IMG/VR virus record: IMGVR_UViG_3300036766_000416
Coordinates: 1 to 64,000 of that record
Direction: 5' to 3' (one strand)
DNA length: 64,000 bases
Source of the DNA: a virus
Numbering within the stretch: position 1 is the first letter of the stretch; each line of letters begins with the position of its first letter. Shown piece after piece: positions 19,157 to 26,306 of this stretch. The translations under genes and the position numbers were made by a program. Under the pieces are notes generated by a model, which was not told the origin of the DNA, ran no database searches, and saw only the letters and a list, made by a program, of their open reading frames with translations.

Positions 19157-19221
19157 TGCAATGCAGACATAACTACCTCAAAAGTAGTTTCCTGGGAGTG
19201 CAAGTCTCCCCGCCGGCACCA
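19147..19221 (+). tRNA. tRNA-Leu(CAA), short variable arm
   Basis: The acceptor is GCCGGCG/CGCCGGC, stem ACTAC/GTAGT, loop CTCAAAA, T-loop TGCAAGT and CCA. The variable region is about 5 nt. Confidence 0.82.
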
Positions 19222-19244
19222 ATTAGGTTGTGCGTAGAAAATAT

Positions 19245-19318
19245 GCTACGATATTTCAATAGGAGAAAACCGCATTGGTAATGCGGAAACCCGGGGGCAG
19301 TACCCGGTCGTAGCTCCA
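19245..19318 (+). tRNA. tRNA-Thr(GGT)
   Basis: The acceptor is GCTACGA/TCGTAGC, stem CCGCA/TGCGG, loop TTGGTAA and T-loop GGCAGTA. TCCA end encoded. Confidence 0.9.
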
Positions 19319-19323
19319 GTTAT

Positions 19324-19398
19324 GCGTCCTGGGCAGGTTAGATATGCGCCTCCCCTACAAGGAGAACCAAGAAGGTGCAATTCCTTCAGGACGCACCA
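19324..19398 (+). tRNA. tRNA-Val(TAC)
   Basis: The acceptor is GCGTCCT/AGGACGC, loop CCTACAA (C33), T-loop TGCAATT and CCA. Confidence 0.85.
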
Positions 19399-19404
19399 AA
19401 ATAT

Positions 19405-19481
19405 GTCCTTGTAGTGAAGCCTGAACATCACACTGGCCTGCGAAGCCGGAGACGTGGGTTTGAATCCCACCGAGGACACCA
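19405..19481 (+). tRNA. tRNA-Arg(GCG)
   Basis: The acceptor is GTCCTTG/CGAGGAC, stem CTGGC/GCCGG, loop CTGCGAA, T-loop TTTGAAT and CCA. G34 replaces the A34 (inosine) used by most bacteria for CGY codons. Confidence 0.85.
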
Positions 19482-19485
19482 TAAC

Positions 19486-19560
19486 GGTCTGCAAGCTTTA
19501 GCAGATGAGCACCGGTCTCTTAAACCGGGGAACGGGGTGCAATTCCCTGGCGGACCACCA
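19486..19560 (+). tRNA. tRNA-Lys(CTT)
   Basis: The acceptor is GGTCTGC/GCGGACC, stem CCGGT/ACCGG, loop CTCTTAA, T-loop TGCAATT and CCA. Confidence 0.88.
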
Positions 19561-19563
19561 ATT

Positions 19564-19622
19564 ACGGCTCGCCTGCCATGTGTAGGAAATGAGCATACGG
19601 GGCCCTCAAGTTGGGGGTCCTA
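19564..19622 (+). other. Structured spacer
   Basis: GCTC/GAGC and CCC-TCAAGTT-GGG stems can form, but there is no acceptor stem or CCA. It may be a decayed tRNA. Confidence 0.25.
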
Positions 19623-19632
19623 GCAAAAATAC

Positions 19633-19706
19633 GCTCCCATAGATTATCAGTAGATCGCTAGATTCTCAATCTAGAGAGCCGAGGGCAGCACTCGGTGGGA
19701 GCACCA
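19633..19706 (+). tRNA. tRNA-Glu(CTC)
   Basis: The acceptor is GCTCCCA/TGGGAGC (same as the other Glu tRNA), stem CTAGA/TCTAG, loop TTCTCAA, T-loop GGCAGCA and CCA. Confidence 0.9.
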
Positions 19707-19711
19707 AATAC

Positions 19712-19787
19712 GTCCCCGTGGACCAACTGAAAGGTCACCTCTCTTCTAAAGAGGACTATGCGAGTTTGAGTCTCGCCGGGGACACCA
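19712..19787 (+). tRNA. tRNA-Arg(TCT)
   Basis: The acceptor is GTCCCCG/CGGGGAC, stem CCTCT/AGAGG, loop CTTCTAA, T-loop TTTGAGT and CCA. Confidence 0.9.
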
Positions 19788-19791
19788 TGAC

Positions 19792-19868
19792 GCCGCTGTA
19801 GATCAACGGACGATCACCCCTCTCCTAAAGGGGTTATTCTGTGGGTTCGACTCCCATCAGCGGCACCA
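19792..19868 (+). tRNA. tRNA-Arg(CCT)
   Basis: The acceptor is GCCGCTG/CAGCGGC, stem CCCCT/AGGGG, loop CTCCTAA, T-loop TTCGACT and CCA. Confidence 0.9.
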
Positions 19869-19872
19869 ATAT

Positions 19873-19951
19873 CTCCCTGTGATGGCAATTGGACGCCGAC
19901 TTCGCTTCGAACGAAGGCTTGATGCAGGTTCGAATCCTGTCAGGGAGACCA
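19873..19951 (+). tRNA. tRNA-Arg(TCG)
   Basis: The acceptor is CTCCCTG/CAGGGAG, stem CTTCG/CGAAG, loop CTTCGAA, T-loop TTCGAAT and CCA. Confidence 0.88.
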
Positions 19952-19967
19952 ATATCATGGAGGCACG

Positions 19968-20114
19968 ATGAGATTCGCTGACAGTAAAGAAATCGTCGCT
20001 AATGAGACTGTTGAGCCGATAGACGAACAGTTTCAGAAATCGAAAATACCGACCCTTAGCTCAAAAGAAGAGCACCACTTTGACACGGTGGGGACAGTGG
20101 AGCATTACCACTAG
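19968..20114 (+). CDS. Small protein overlapping tRNA-Val, 48 aa
   Basis: It has a perfect GGAGG site before ATG 19968. It encodes MRFADSKEIVANETVEPIDE..., and its second half runs through tRNA-Val(GAC). The N-terminal part may be selected; the rest is constrained by the tRNA. Confidence 0.4.
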   Translation: MRFADSKEIVANETVEPIDEQFQKSKIPTLSSKEEHHFDTVGTVEHYH

Positions 20115-20123
20115 GGTTGACCA
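20050..20123 (+). tRNA. tRNA-Val(GAC)
   Basis: The acceptor is CGACCCT/AGGGTTG, D-arm GCTC/GAGC, stem CCACT/GGTGG, loop TTGACAC and CCA. The T-loop AGCATTA is non-canonical. Confidence 0.82.
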
Positions 20124-20126
20124 TAC

Positions 20127-20201
20127 GGGCCGCAAAATTTAGTAGATGATTACCAGACTTTTAATCTGGGGAACCGGGTGCAATTCCTGGGCGGCCCACC
20201 A
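20127..20201 (+). tRNA. tRNA-Lys(TTT)
   Basis: The acceptor is GGGCCGC/GCGGCCC, stem CCAGA/TCTGG, loop CTTTTAA, T-loop TGCAATT and CCA. It is similar to tRNA-Lys(CTT) in its D and T arms. Confidence 0.9.
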
Positions 20202-20240
20202 AATCCCACTAAATCAACCACTTACACCCTCAAATAGCCC

Positions 20241-20269
20241 TTGACACCGACCACCCAATATGATAGACT
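20241..20269 (+). promoter_or_regulatory. sigma70-like promoter
   Basis: TTGACA at 20241-20246 and TAGACT at 20264-20269 are spaced 17 bp. A GTG at 20276, 6 nt after the -10, is in phase with ATG 20303. Confidence 0.55.
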
Positions 20270-20302
20270 TTATATGTGAGTCGGACAAACAAGGAGTTCC
20301 CA

Positions 20303-20611
20303 ATGAAAGACCAGCAATTCACTCAAATGCACCTCGATGCGTATGCGAACTATATTGTTCAGGATTATAAGAAGATGTATGGTGGTGATTTACCAGCGCA
20401 TAGCACTGGATTCTCGGTCGAATTCGAACCGGGCTCCAAGTTTATTCGAGTGGTGACCAATACCGGCAATTCCCGCTCATCCCATTCCTTTCTTGATGCT
20501 CAGGGGAATATCTGGAAGTCTGCGTCCTGGAAAACACCCGCCAAGAATTTTATTCGTGGAAACATCGTAACTCAGGATTTTTCTCGTATCTCATGGACAG
20601 GAGCCCGCTAA
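20303..20611 (+). CDS. Hypothetical protein, 102 aa
   Basis: A helical start (FTQMHLDAYANYIVQDYKKM) leads to a beta-rich domain with FSVEFEPGSKFIRVV and a C-terminal GNIWKSASWKTPAKNFIRGN segment. This pattern recurs in phage proteins of unknown function. AAGGAG precedes ATG 20303; the in-phase GTG 20276 at the transcript start would extend it by 9 residues. Confidence 0.6.
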   Translation: MKDQQFTQMHLDAYANYIVQDYKKMYGGDLPAHSTGFSVEFEPGSKFIRVVTNTGNSRSSHSFLDAQGNIWKSASWKTPAKNFIRGNIVTQDFSRISWTGAR

Positions 20612-20838
20612 TGTTAGATAATAATGACGGCACACCCGAAGCTCGGTTCGAAGGTCTCATGACCGAACTTGGTAAGAGATTCCCACACCCCCACCCCTTC
20701 GATTCCTCTGTGATGCTCGAACTTTATTACATCGAAGAAATCGACAAGGTGATAAGGGATGCGAAGGAACTGAACGCGGCAAAGAGGACCATCGTCAACG
20801 TATTCACTAGAGGAGCCAACAGAGGAGCCAACAAGTGA
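20611..20838 (+). CDS. Hypothetical protein, 75 aa
   Basis: It encodes MLDNNDGTPEARFEGLMTEL..., an acidic helical protein ending in a short GANRGANK repeat. AGGAGCCC precedes the ATG. It overlaps the ligase start by 4 nt. The function is unknown. Confidence 0.5.
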   Translation: MLDNNDGTPEARFEGLMTELGKRFPHPHPFDSSVMLELYYIEEIDKVIRDAKELNAAKRTIVNVFTRGANRGANK

Positions 20839-21983
20839 CCAAAACATTTCCTACATTATACGGGGTTTCCTCGAAGGGTGTCACGAAAGTCTGGAACATC
20901 CAGGTCACGGCTGGGTCGGATGTCTGTAAAGGTGATGCGGTGATTCTTGTTGAGCACGGACAGCTTGATGGGAAGATCCAATCTTCTCCTGAGATTATCC
21001 GCGAGGGTAAGAACGTTGGCAAAGCGAACGAGACAAGCCCCTATGAACAGGCTGTTCTTGAGGCCGAATCCAAGTGGAAGAAGAAGCACGACAGTAACTA
21101 TTCTGAACACCTCCCGAAAATTGACGCGGGGATGGGCAAGATCACACTCAAGATTCTCCCGATGCTCGCACAGAAGTTCAAAGAGCGCAAACAGCACCTC
21201 GTGTGGCCCGCCTATATCCAACCGAAACTCAATGGAGTTCGGTGTCTCGTGGAACGCAAAGGCAACAAAATTTTCTTTTGGTCTCGCAAAGCGAAACTCT
21301 ACAAGAACTTCAATCTCTACATGGAGCAGGATTTTTTGAGTTTTATGAAAGACGGTGAGATTCTTGATGGTGAGATGTATAACCATGGTGATATCACGTT
21401 TCAGGAATTGATGTCGCTGATCAAGGACGAAAAGACTCCAGACCTTGAGGGATTGAAAAAGTATGTGAAGTTCTGGTGCTATGATCGACCGACGACCGAG
21501 AAACTGGGATTTGAAGAACGGTATATCAAGTATCGCTATGATATTCCGAATGGCCTGAACTATCTCCGCTTGGTCGAGACAATCAAGTTGCCTTCTGACT
21601 CGCATCTTGCCAAAATTCACGCCGAATATACGCAGGCAGGTTACGAAGGTTCTATCATCCGCTCAGGTGGAAACGAACCCTACAATTTCCAGTATCGTGA
21701 CAACCAACTTCAAAAGCACAAGGACTTCCTGGATGACGAATTCGAGATCGTGGGTTGTGACCAAGGTGTTGGAAAGGACGAGGGTAAAGCGATTTTCGTC
21801 TGCAAGATCAAAGGTGGCCTAGAATTCAGTGTTCGCTGTAAAGGGGCCGATGCGGTCCGACAGGAACAATGGACGAACCGTAAGAAGTATATGGGTAAGG
21901 AATTGACTGTGCGCTACCAGACACTCAGCGACGACGGCATCCCGATTTTCCCTGTGGGTATCATTGTTCGTGACTACGAATGA
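20835..21983 (+). CDS. ATP-dependent DNA ligase with WGR-like N-terminus
   Basis: This encodes 382 residues. The N-terminal 85 residues (LYGVSSKGVTKVWNIQV ... NETSPYEQAVLEAESKW) form the small WGR-like module seen in large-phage ligases. The catalytic domain has motif I QPKLNGVR (the Lys receives AMP), motif III DGEMYNHG, motif IV YEGSIIRS and motif V QKHKDFLDDEFEIVG, followed by an OB fold. It seals nicks in phage DNA replication and repair. It starts with GTG. Confidence 0.9.
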   Translation: MTKTFPTLYGVSSKGVTKVWNIQVTAGSDVCKGDAVILVEHGQLDGKIQSSPEIIREGKNVGKANETSPYEQAVLEAESKWKKKHDSNYSEHLPKIDAGMGKITLKILPMLAQKFKERKQHLVWPAYIQPKLNGVRCLVERKGNKIFFWSRKAKLYKNFNLYMEQDFLSFMKDGEILDGEMYNHGDITFQELMSLIKDEKTPDLEGLKKYVKFWCYDRPTTEKLGFEERYIKYRYDIPNGLNYLRLVETIKLPSDSHLAKIHAEYTQAGYEGSIIRSGGNEPYNFQYRDNQLQKHKDFLDDEFEIVGCDQGVGKDEGKAIFVCKIKGGLEFSVRCKGADAVRQEQWTNRKKYMGKELTVRYQTLSDDGIPIFPVGIIVRDYE

Positions 21984-22000
21984 GTGCTAAATAACAGATT

Positions 22001-22339
22001 ATGAATTGTAGCTGCACAGGTGCTTGTCGGAGAACGGGGAGATGCGACGGTGGGTCTGCCGGAGGTCCAGCTAGCTTTGGGGAACCTTGTGCCATATGGC
22101 CTCAAGGTGCCGGTGGTTGGTCTGTGTTTCCGTGGCCCTCTTACGACTCCCCAGGTAATTTCTGTGAGCAACGTATGTCTACAGGTCGAGAAGGCTGGCT
22201 CTGCCCAAGGTGTAATGCGGTTAACGCCCCACAGACCCTCCAGTGCCCCTGTAGCCCCGGTACCTTTACCGTGTATCCTCCAGTGATTGATGCACCCTGC
22301 GAAGCCAAAGACCCTCCATACCCCGAAATCCTCTCATAA
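22001..22339 (+). CDS. Cys-rich phage protein with zinc ribbon
   Basis: This encodes 112 residues. The N-terminus has CSCTGACRRTGRC. The C-terminal half has GWLCPRCNAVNAP followed by CPC, a ribbon common in small phage proteins. There is no ribosome site at ATG 22001, but CTAAATA lies 7 nt upstream. The function is unknown. Confidence 0.6.
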   Translation: MNCSCTGACRRTGRCDGGSAGGPASFGEPCAIWPQGAGGWSVFPWPSYDSPGNFCEQRMSTGREGWLCPRCNAVNAPQTLQCPCSPGTFTVYPPVIDAPCEAKDPPYPEILS

Positions 22340-22347
22340 AATAATGC

Positions 22348-22376
22348 TTGACAATTGTTACCAACTGTGTTATCAT
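22348..22376 (+). promoter_or_regulatory. sigma70-like promoter
   Basis: TTGACA at 22348-22353 and TATCAT at 22371-22376 are spaced 17 bp with TGTGT before the -10. Confidence 0.7.
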
Positions 22377-22395
22377 AAACTGAATTGGAGAACCC

Positions 22396-22593
22396 ATGCC
22401 TACTGAAATCCCTGATATAGACCTGGTCCTTGAGTGGAACAGAACCAAGGAACACCTGAAGGTCTCAGTGCCCGTTGGTGGCCTGCTCTTTAACAGTGTG
22501 ACTGGATTTGCCTCACCAGTGCTCTCAGAGAGGCAAGTGAAGTGGATTACCGAGCACTATGAACAGAAAAGAAGGAAGTATGTCTTCGCTTAA
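22396..22593 (+). CDS. Hypothetical protein, 65 aa
   Basis: It encodes MPTEIPDIDLVLEWNRTKEH..., with beta strands and a basic helical end (KWITEHYEQKRRKY). GGAGAACCC precedes the ATG. It overlaps the next gene by 14 nt. Confidence 0.5.
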   Translation: MPTEIPDIDLVLEWNRTKEHLKVSVPVGGLLFNSVTGFASPVLSERQVKWITEHYEQKRRKYVFA

Positions 22594-22891
22594 AATGTTT
22601 CAGGAATACGAGCCGATTCCCTTTCGCGTTTGGCACGAAGAGAACCGCGAGGACCTGGAAAAAGAATTCACGGTGTTGGATTTTGTTGCTGATGACCTGG
22701 ACTGTCCGAAGTGTGATGGATTTGGTGTTCTGGAGTGTGATTTGGACCATGATCATGAATGCTCTGACTGTGAAGGAACCGGAAAGAATGACCAGAGTTA
22801 TGATGAAGCCTTGAGCGACTATTCACACAACCAATATCACGAGCAAGTTAAGAAAGACAAAGAAAAATTGAAGGTGTATTGTGCCTCATAA
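22580..22891 (+). CDS. DnaJ-type zinc-finger protein
   Basis: This encodes 103 residues. Two CxxCxGxG-type motifs, CPKCDGFG and CSDCEGTG, are separated by an acidic/His segment. They form one zinc site like the central domain of DnaJ, without a J domain. AGAAGGAAG precedes ATG 22580. It overlaps rtcB by 11 nt and is likely co-translated. The role is unknown; an RNA or protein chaperone adaptor is possible. Confidence 0.65.
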   Translation: MSSLKMFQEYEPIPFRVWHEENREDLEKEFTVLDFVADDLDCPKCDGFGVLECDLDHDHECSDCEGTGKNDQSYDEALSDYSHNQYHEQVKKDKEKLKVYCAS

Positions 22892-24062
22892 TGTTGTAAC
22901 GGGGGAGAACCGCAAGCCTATCAAGGTTTGGTCACCTATCCATGAAGTAGAATCTCAGGCTCTTGACCAACTCAAGAACACGGCTTCGCTTCCATTTATT
23001 TTCAAGCATGTCGCAGTCATGCCTGATGTTCACTATGGTATTGGTGCCACTGTGGGTTCTGTGGTGGCCACGAAGGGTGCTGTGGTTCCGGCGTGTGTCG
23101 GTGTCGATATTGGTTGTGGCATGATGGCTGCGAAGATGCCGTTCAAGTCCAACCGGCTACCTGACAATCTCCAAGCGTTATTTGATTCGATCAGCAAAGC
23201 GGTCCCTGTAGGTCAGGATATGCACCAACATGCCCCGCACGTCTGGCAGCAGTCTTGTAGTGTGGTGGATTTGCCAAAGAAACTTCAGGATGCTCCTGAG
23301 CGTGTGGCGAGACAGCTTGGCACTCTTGGTGGTGGAAACCACTTTATTGAGATTTGTCTGGACCTTGATGAGAATGTGTGGATCATGCTCCATTCGGGTT
23401 CTCGTGGCATCGGGAACAAAATTGGAAATTATTATATCGACCGAGCGAAAGAAATCATGTCTCAATACATGATCAAGTTGCTTGACCCGAACTTGGCGTA
23501 CCTTGTCGAGGATTCTCAATTGTTCAAAGATTATTGGCGTGACCTCCAGTGGGCACAGAACTACGCGATGAAGAACCGCGAGGTTATGATGGCCTTGGTG
23601 AAGCAGTCGGTGGCTGAAGTGATCTTTGGTGACAAGACCACGGTCATTGCTCCTGAGGTGACTATTTCATGTCATCATAATTATGCTGAGAAGGAAAACC
23701 ATTACGGTGAGAATGTCATAGTGACTCGGAAAGGTGCGATTAGGGCTCGTGTTGGTGATATGGGCATTATTCCTGGATCGATGGGCACCCGCTCGTATAT
23801 CGTCAAGGGATTGGGTTGCCAGGATTCTTTTTGTTCTGCTCCCCATGGTGCGGGTCGTGTCATGTCTCGTGGCAAGGCGAAGCAGATGGTGACCGCTGAG
23901 ATGTTTGACGAGCAGACCAAGGGGATATTATGCCGCAAGGATTCTGGTGTATATGATGAGGCTCCTATGGCTTATAAACCCATAGATCAGGTGATGTATA
24001 ATGCGAATGGTCTTGTTGAAGTTATGGCAGAACTACGCCAGGTTCTTTGTATCAAAGGATGA
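22881..24062 (+). CDS. rtcB: RtcB-family RNA ligase
   Basis: This encodes 393 residues. Signature blocks are MPDVHYGIGATVGSVV, VGVDIGCGMMA, LGTLGGGNHFIE, LHSGSRGIGN and SCHHNYAE. RtcB joins a 2',3'-cyclic phosphate or 3'-phosphate to a 5'-OH using GTP and Mn, and repairs cleaved tRNAs. Being close to a huge tRNA array, it could reverse host anticodon-nuclease damage. GTG start overlapping the zinc-finger gene. Somewhat shorter than the roughly 400-480 residues of many bacterial members. Confidence 0.92.
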   Translation: MPHNVVTGENRKPIKVWSPIHEVESQALDQLKNTASLPFIFKHVAVMPDVHYGIGATVGSVVATKGAVVPACVGVDIGCGMMAAKMPFKSNRLPDNLQALFDSISKAVPVGQDMHQHAPHVWQQSCSVVDLPKKLQDAPERVARQLGTLGGGNHFIEICLDLDENVWIMLHSGSRGIGNKIGNYYIDRAKEIMSQYMIKLLDPNLAYLVEDSQLFKDYWRDLQWAQNYAMKNREVMMALVKQSVAEVIFGDKTTVIAPEVTISCHHNYAEKENHYGENVIVTRKGAIRARVGDMGIIPGSMGTRSYIVKGLGCQDSFCSAPHGAGRVMSRGKAKQMVTAEMFDEQTKGILCRKDSGVYDEAPMAYKPIDQVMYNANGLVEVMAELRQVLCIKG

Positions 24063-24093
24063 TTACCAGTTTGTTTGCGGGCCTGTGAACGAG

Positions 24094-24101
24094 CATAAAT
24101 A
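24094..24101 (+). promoter_or_regulatory. T4-type late promoter box
   Basis: CATAAATA followed by A, upstream of the gene at 24147. Confidence 0.5.
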
Positions 24102-24146
24102 ACGCTGGACCTGGATGACCGCTAATTGTATAAAGGGATGCTGATG

Positions 24147-24896
24147 ATGCGAGTGAAAAATACCGCAACTACAACTGAGCGCGTGAACCAACTCATGAGC
24201 ACGGAGGAACCTACGTACCCAGGACTCCCTACGGAATTATCGTCACATGATATCGCCCTCGCGCTCAATTGGTACAGTTCAAACAGTGACAAAGAGCAAT
24301 CCCATAAATACCTCGCAGATTACTGCAAGACCAAAAAGATCAAAGTCTCCCAAAGGCAACTAGAGATGCAGGTACCTACCTTAGGTTTTGTGTGTAGGAT
24401 GCTCACCCGCGGCGCCATCCTCGATAAGAAGTCTCAAGATTGGCTCGATACGCGATTGAAAACGATGTCCTTGGTGCGAGAGTCCCTGTTCAATGAACAA
24501 CAAGAAACCCATGCACCAGAACCTGTTGTCAAACCTGTCAGTGTTCAGGACCGCATCAAAGCAAAATCTAGTCGGTGTATCGGGGCCCTTGAAGGTCTCG
24601 TCGATGAGTTTATCCTCTCCGAATTTAAGACCCAACCTAATATCCTCTCTGTGCTTCGGTCCCACGAAATTAAAGGGCCAACAGGTCCAGCGATTATCAA
24701 TTTTTTCAAGAAAAACCGCGATGAATTCAAGGTGGCCCATGAGGGCACCGATAAAGTCCTCAATGAGGGCTATAGCAACTACACGGTCCCTCAACTTAGA
24801 AAGATGGAACGGTTGTATGATGATATCATGTCGGATACCCTGACAGCCATGGGTGAATCCAAGGCATCGAAGAAAAAGAGTAAGAAGACAAAATGA
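24147..24896 (+). CDS. Conserved-looking hypothetical protein upstream of RNase H
   Basis: This encodes about 249 residues. It is mostly helical with Lys/Ser-rich ends (KASKKKSKKTK). The middle part (QDRIKAKSSRCIGALEGLVD) and YTVPQLRKMERLYDD look well conserved in style, but no family is recognised. The start is uncertain (ATG 24138, 24147 or 24150). It overlaps RNase H by 4 nt, implying co-expression with replication genes. Confidence 0.55.
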   Translation: MRVKNTATTTERVNQLMSTEEPTYPGLPTELSSHDIALALNWYSSNSDKEQSHKYLADYCKTKKIKVSQRQLEMQVPTLGFVCRMLTRGAILDKKSQDWLDTRLKTMSLVRESLFNEQQETHAPEPVVKPVSVQDRIKAKSSRCIGALEGLVDEFILSEFKTQPNILSVLRSHEIKGPTGPAIINFFKKNRDEFKVAHEGTDKVLNEGYSNYTVPQLRKMERLYDDIMSDTLTAMGESKASKKKSKKTK

Positions 24897-25744
24897 TTTT
24901 GGTTGATTGGGGACAGATTTTTTATGCGACCATGTTCGGTCACCTTGCACACACCAAGCAGACCGAACCGGACGTCGCCATGATTAGGCACCTGATGCTC
25001 AATAGTTTGAGGTCCACTGTGAAACGCTTCAAGGCAACCTATGGTGAGGTCGTCGTGATCTGTGATGACACCAACTACTGGCGCAAAGATGTGTTCCAAC
25101 ACTACAAGGCTCATCGAAAGAGTGATCGTGACAAGTCACCATTCAATTGGGTTGCGGTGTTCAACTGCATGGATACGCTGCGTGGTGAGATTCAGCAACA
25201 CCTGATGTATAAGGTCTTACAGGTACCTAGAGCGGAAGCCGATGATATTATCGGGGTGCTGGCCCCATTGGTTGCTGCGGAGCAATCCGTGATGATCGTC
25301 AGTGGTGACAAAGATTTTATTCAATGTCAGGCGTACCCAAATGTCCGACAGTATTCGCCGCAGCTTGAGAAGCAATTAGTGGAACAGAATCCCATGTCCA
25401 TTCTCAAGGAACATGTGATCCGCGGTGACTCTGGTGACGGGATACCCAACATACTCTCGGCCGATGATGTGTTTGTGTCGGGTGGACGCCAGACACCTAT
25501 ACAGTCGAAGAAAGTCGCCGTGTGGTTGACTCAGACACCAGAGGAATTCTGTACCTCGGGCGATATGTTGCGGAACTATAGAAGAAACGAGATGTTGATT
25601 GACCTGAGACAGATACCTACTCACATGAAGGTTGAGATCGTGCAGGCCTATGAATCAGCGACCCGTGCGAGCCGTAGCCAGTTTTTGACGTACCTGATGG
25701 TTTCGGGATTGAGAGAGTTGACGAGATCGATAGAAGATTTTTAA
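24893..25744 (+). CDS. rnh: T4-type RNase H (5'-3' exonuclease, FEN-1 family)
   Basis: This encodes 283 residues. It contains VDWGQIFYATMFG, an Asp pair in VICDDTNYWRK, AEADDIIGVLAP, SGDKDFIQCQ and RGDSGDGIPNI, the acidic metal-binding clusters of FEN-1 enzymes. It removes RNA primers from lagging-strand fragments. T4 rnh is about 305 residues, so it is full length. Confidence 0.9.
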   Translation: MILVDWGQIFYATMFGHLAHTKQTEPDVAMIRHLMLNSLRSTVKRFKATYGEVVVICDDTNYWRKDVFQHYKAHRKSDRDKSPFNWVAVFNCMDTLRGEIQQHLMYKVLQVPRAEADDIIGVLAPLVAAEQSVMIVSGDKDFIQCQAYPNVRQYSPQLEKQLVEQNPMSILKEHVIRGDSGDGIPNILSADDVFVSGGRQTPIQSKKVAVWLTQTPEEFCTSGDMLRNYRRNEMLIDLRQIPTHMKVEIVQAYESATRASRSQFLTYLMVSGLRELTRSIEDF

Positions 25745-25758
25745 CAATTGGAGATTTT

Positions 25759-26304
25759 ATGAAGTATAGCAATGTTCTTTTCAGTGAGATAATGGCCGAA
25801 TTTGGAAAATGTAGGACGCGGGAGAAACGTATAGAAGTATTGCGAAAGTATGGGGATAACCGGTGGTTTTTAGAATTCTGCAACTACGCATTCAACCCTC
25901 GGATTCAATTCGACATCGACAATATTCCGAACTACAAGCCCGCGGTGGAACCCGCGGGTCTCAATTACGCCTCATTGACCAATGAGATTCGCCGGTTGTA
26001 TATTTTTATTACTGGCCACCCTAAGCGCACAGGAAAATTGGACCCGAAAAGAGAAGCGAGGATTCTCCATGCGTTGCTGAGTTCCCTCCACAGGGATGAA
26101 GCAGCGTTGTTGGTGAAGTTGTTCGTCAAGAAACTTGAGGTGCCCTATCTCTCAGCGCGATTAGTGAAAGAAGCGTTTCCTCAGTTGCCGTTTGAGGTCA
26201 ATGATCCTATTGTTGAGCCTCCATTGGAGCAAGGTGACCCAGTGGTTGAAACACCTGTGGTACTCACAGGACCCAAGAGAACAATCAAAACCAAAAAGGT
26301 GTGA
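25759..26304 (+). CDS. T4-like hypothetical protein (DUF6433-like)
   Basis: This encodes 181 residues. The pattern of a helical start (FSEIMAEFGKCRTREKRIEVL), a central IPNYKPAVEPAGLNYASL and a VPYLSARLVKEAFPQLPF end is like a protein common in T4-like phages of unknown role. GGAGAT precedes the ATG. The C-terminal tail is Pro/Val/Glu-rich. Confidence 0.6.
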   Translation: MKYSNVLFSEIMAEFGKCRTREKRIEVLRKYGDNRWFLEFCNYAFNPRIQFDIDNIPNYKPAVEPAGLNYASLTNEIRRLYIFITGHPKRTGKLDPKREARILHALLSSLHRDEAALLVKLFVKKLEVPYLSARLVKEAFPQLPFEVNDPIVEPPLEQGDPVVETPVVLTGPKRTIKTKKV

Positions 26305-26306
26305 TT

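Noticed and set aside
12244-20201. CRISPR array
   Set aside because: The repeated blocks are tRNA arms of differing sequence; no regular repeat-spacer pattern exists.
20856-21620. 254-codon leftward open frame opposite the DNA ligase
   Set aside because: The ligase motifs on the forward strand are clear; the long reverse frame follows from base composition.
24381-24950. Leftward 189-codon frame
   Set aside because: It is antisense to the gene before RNase H and lacks any recognisable feature.
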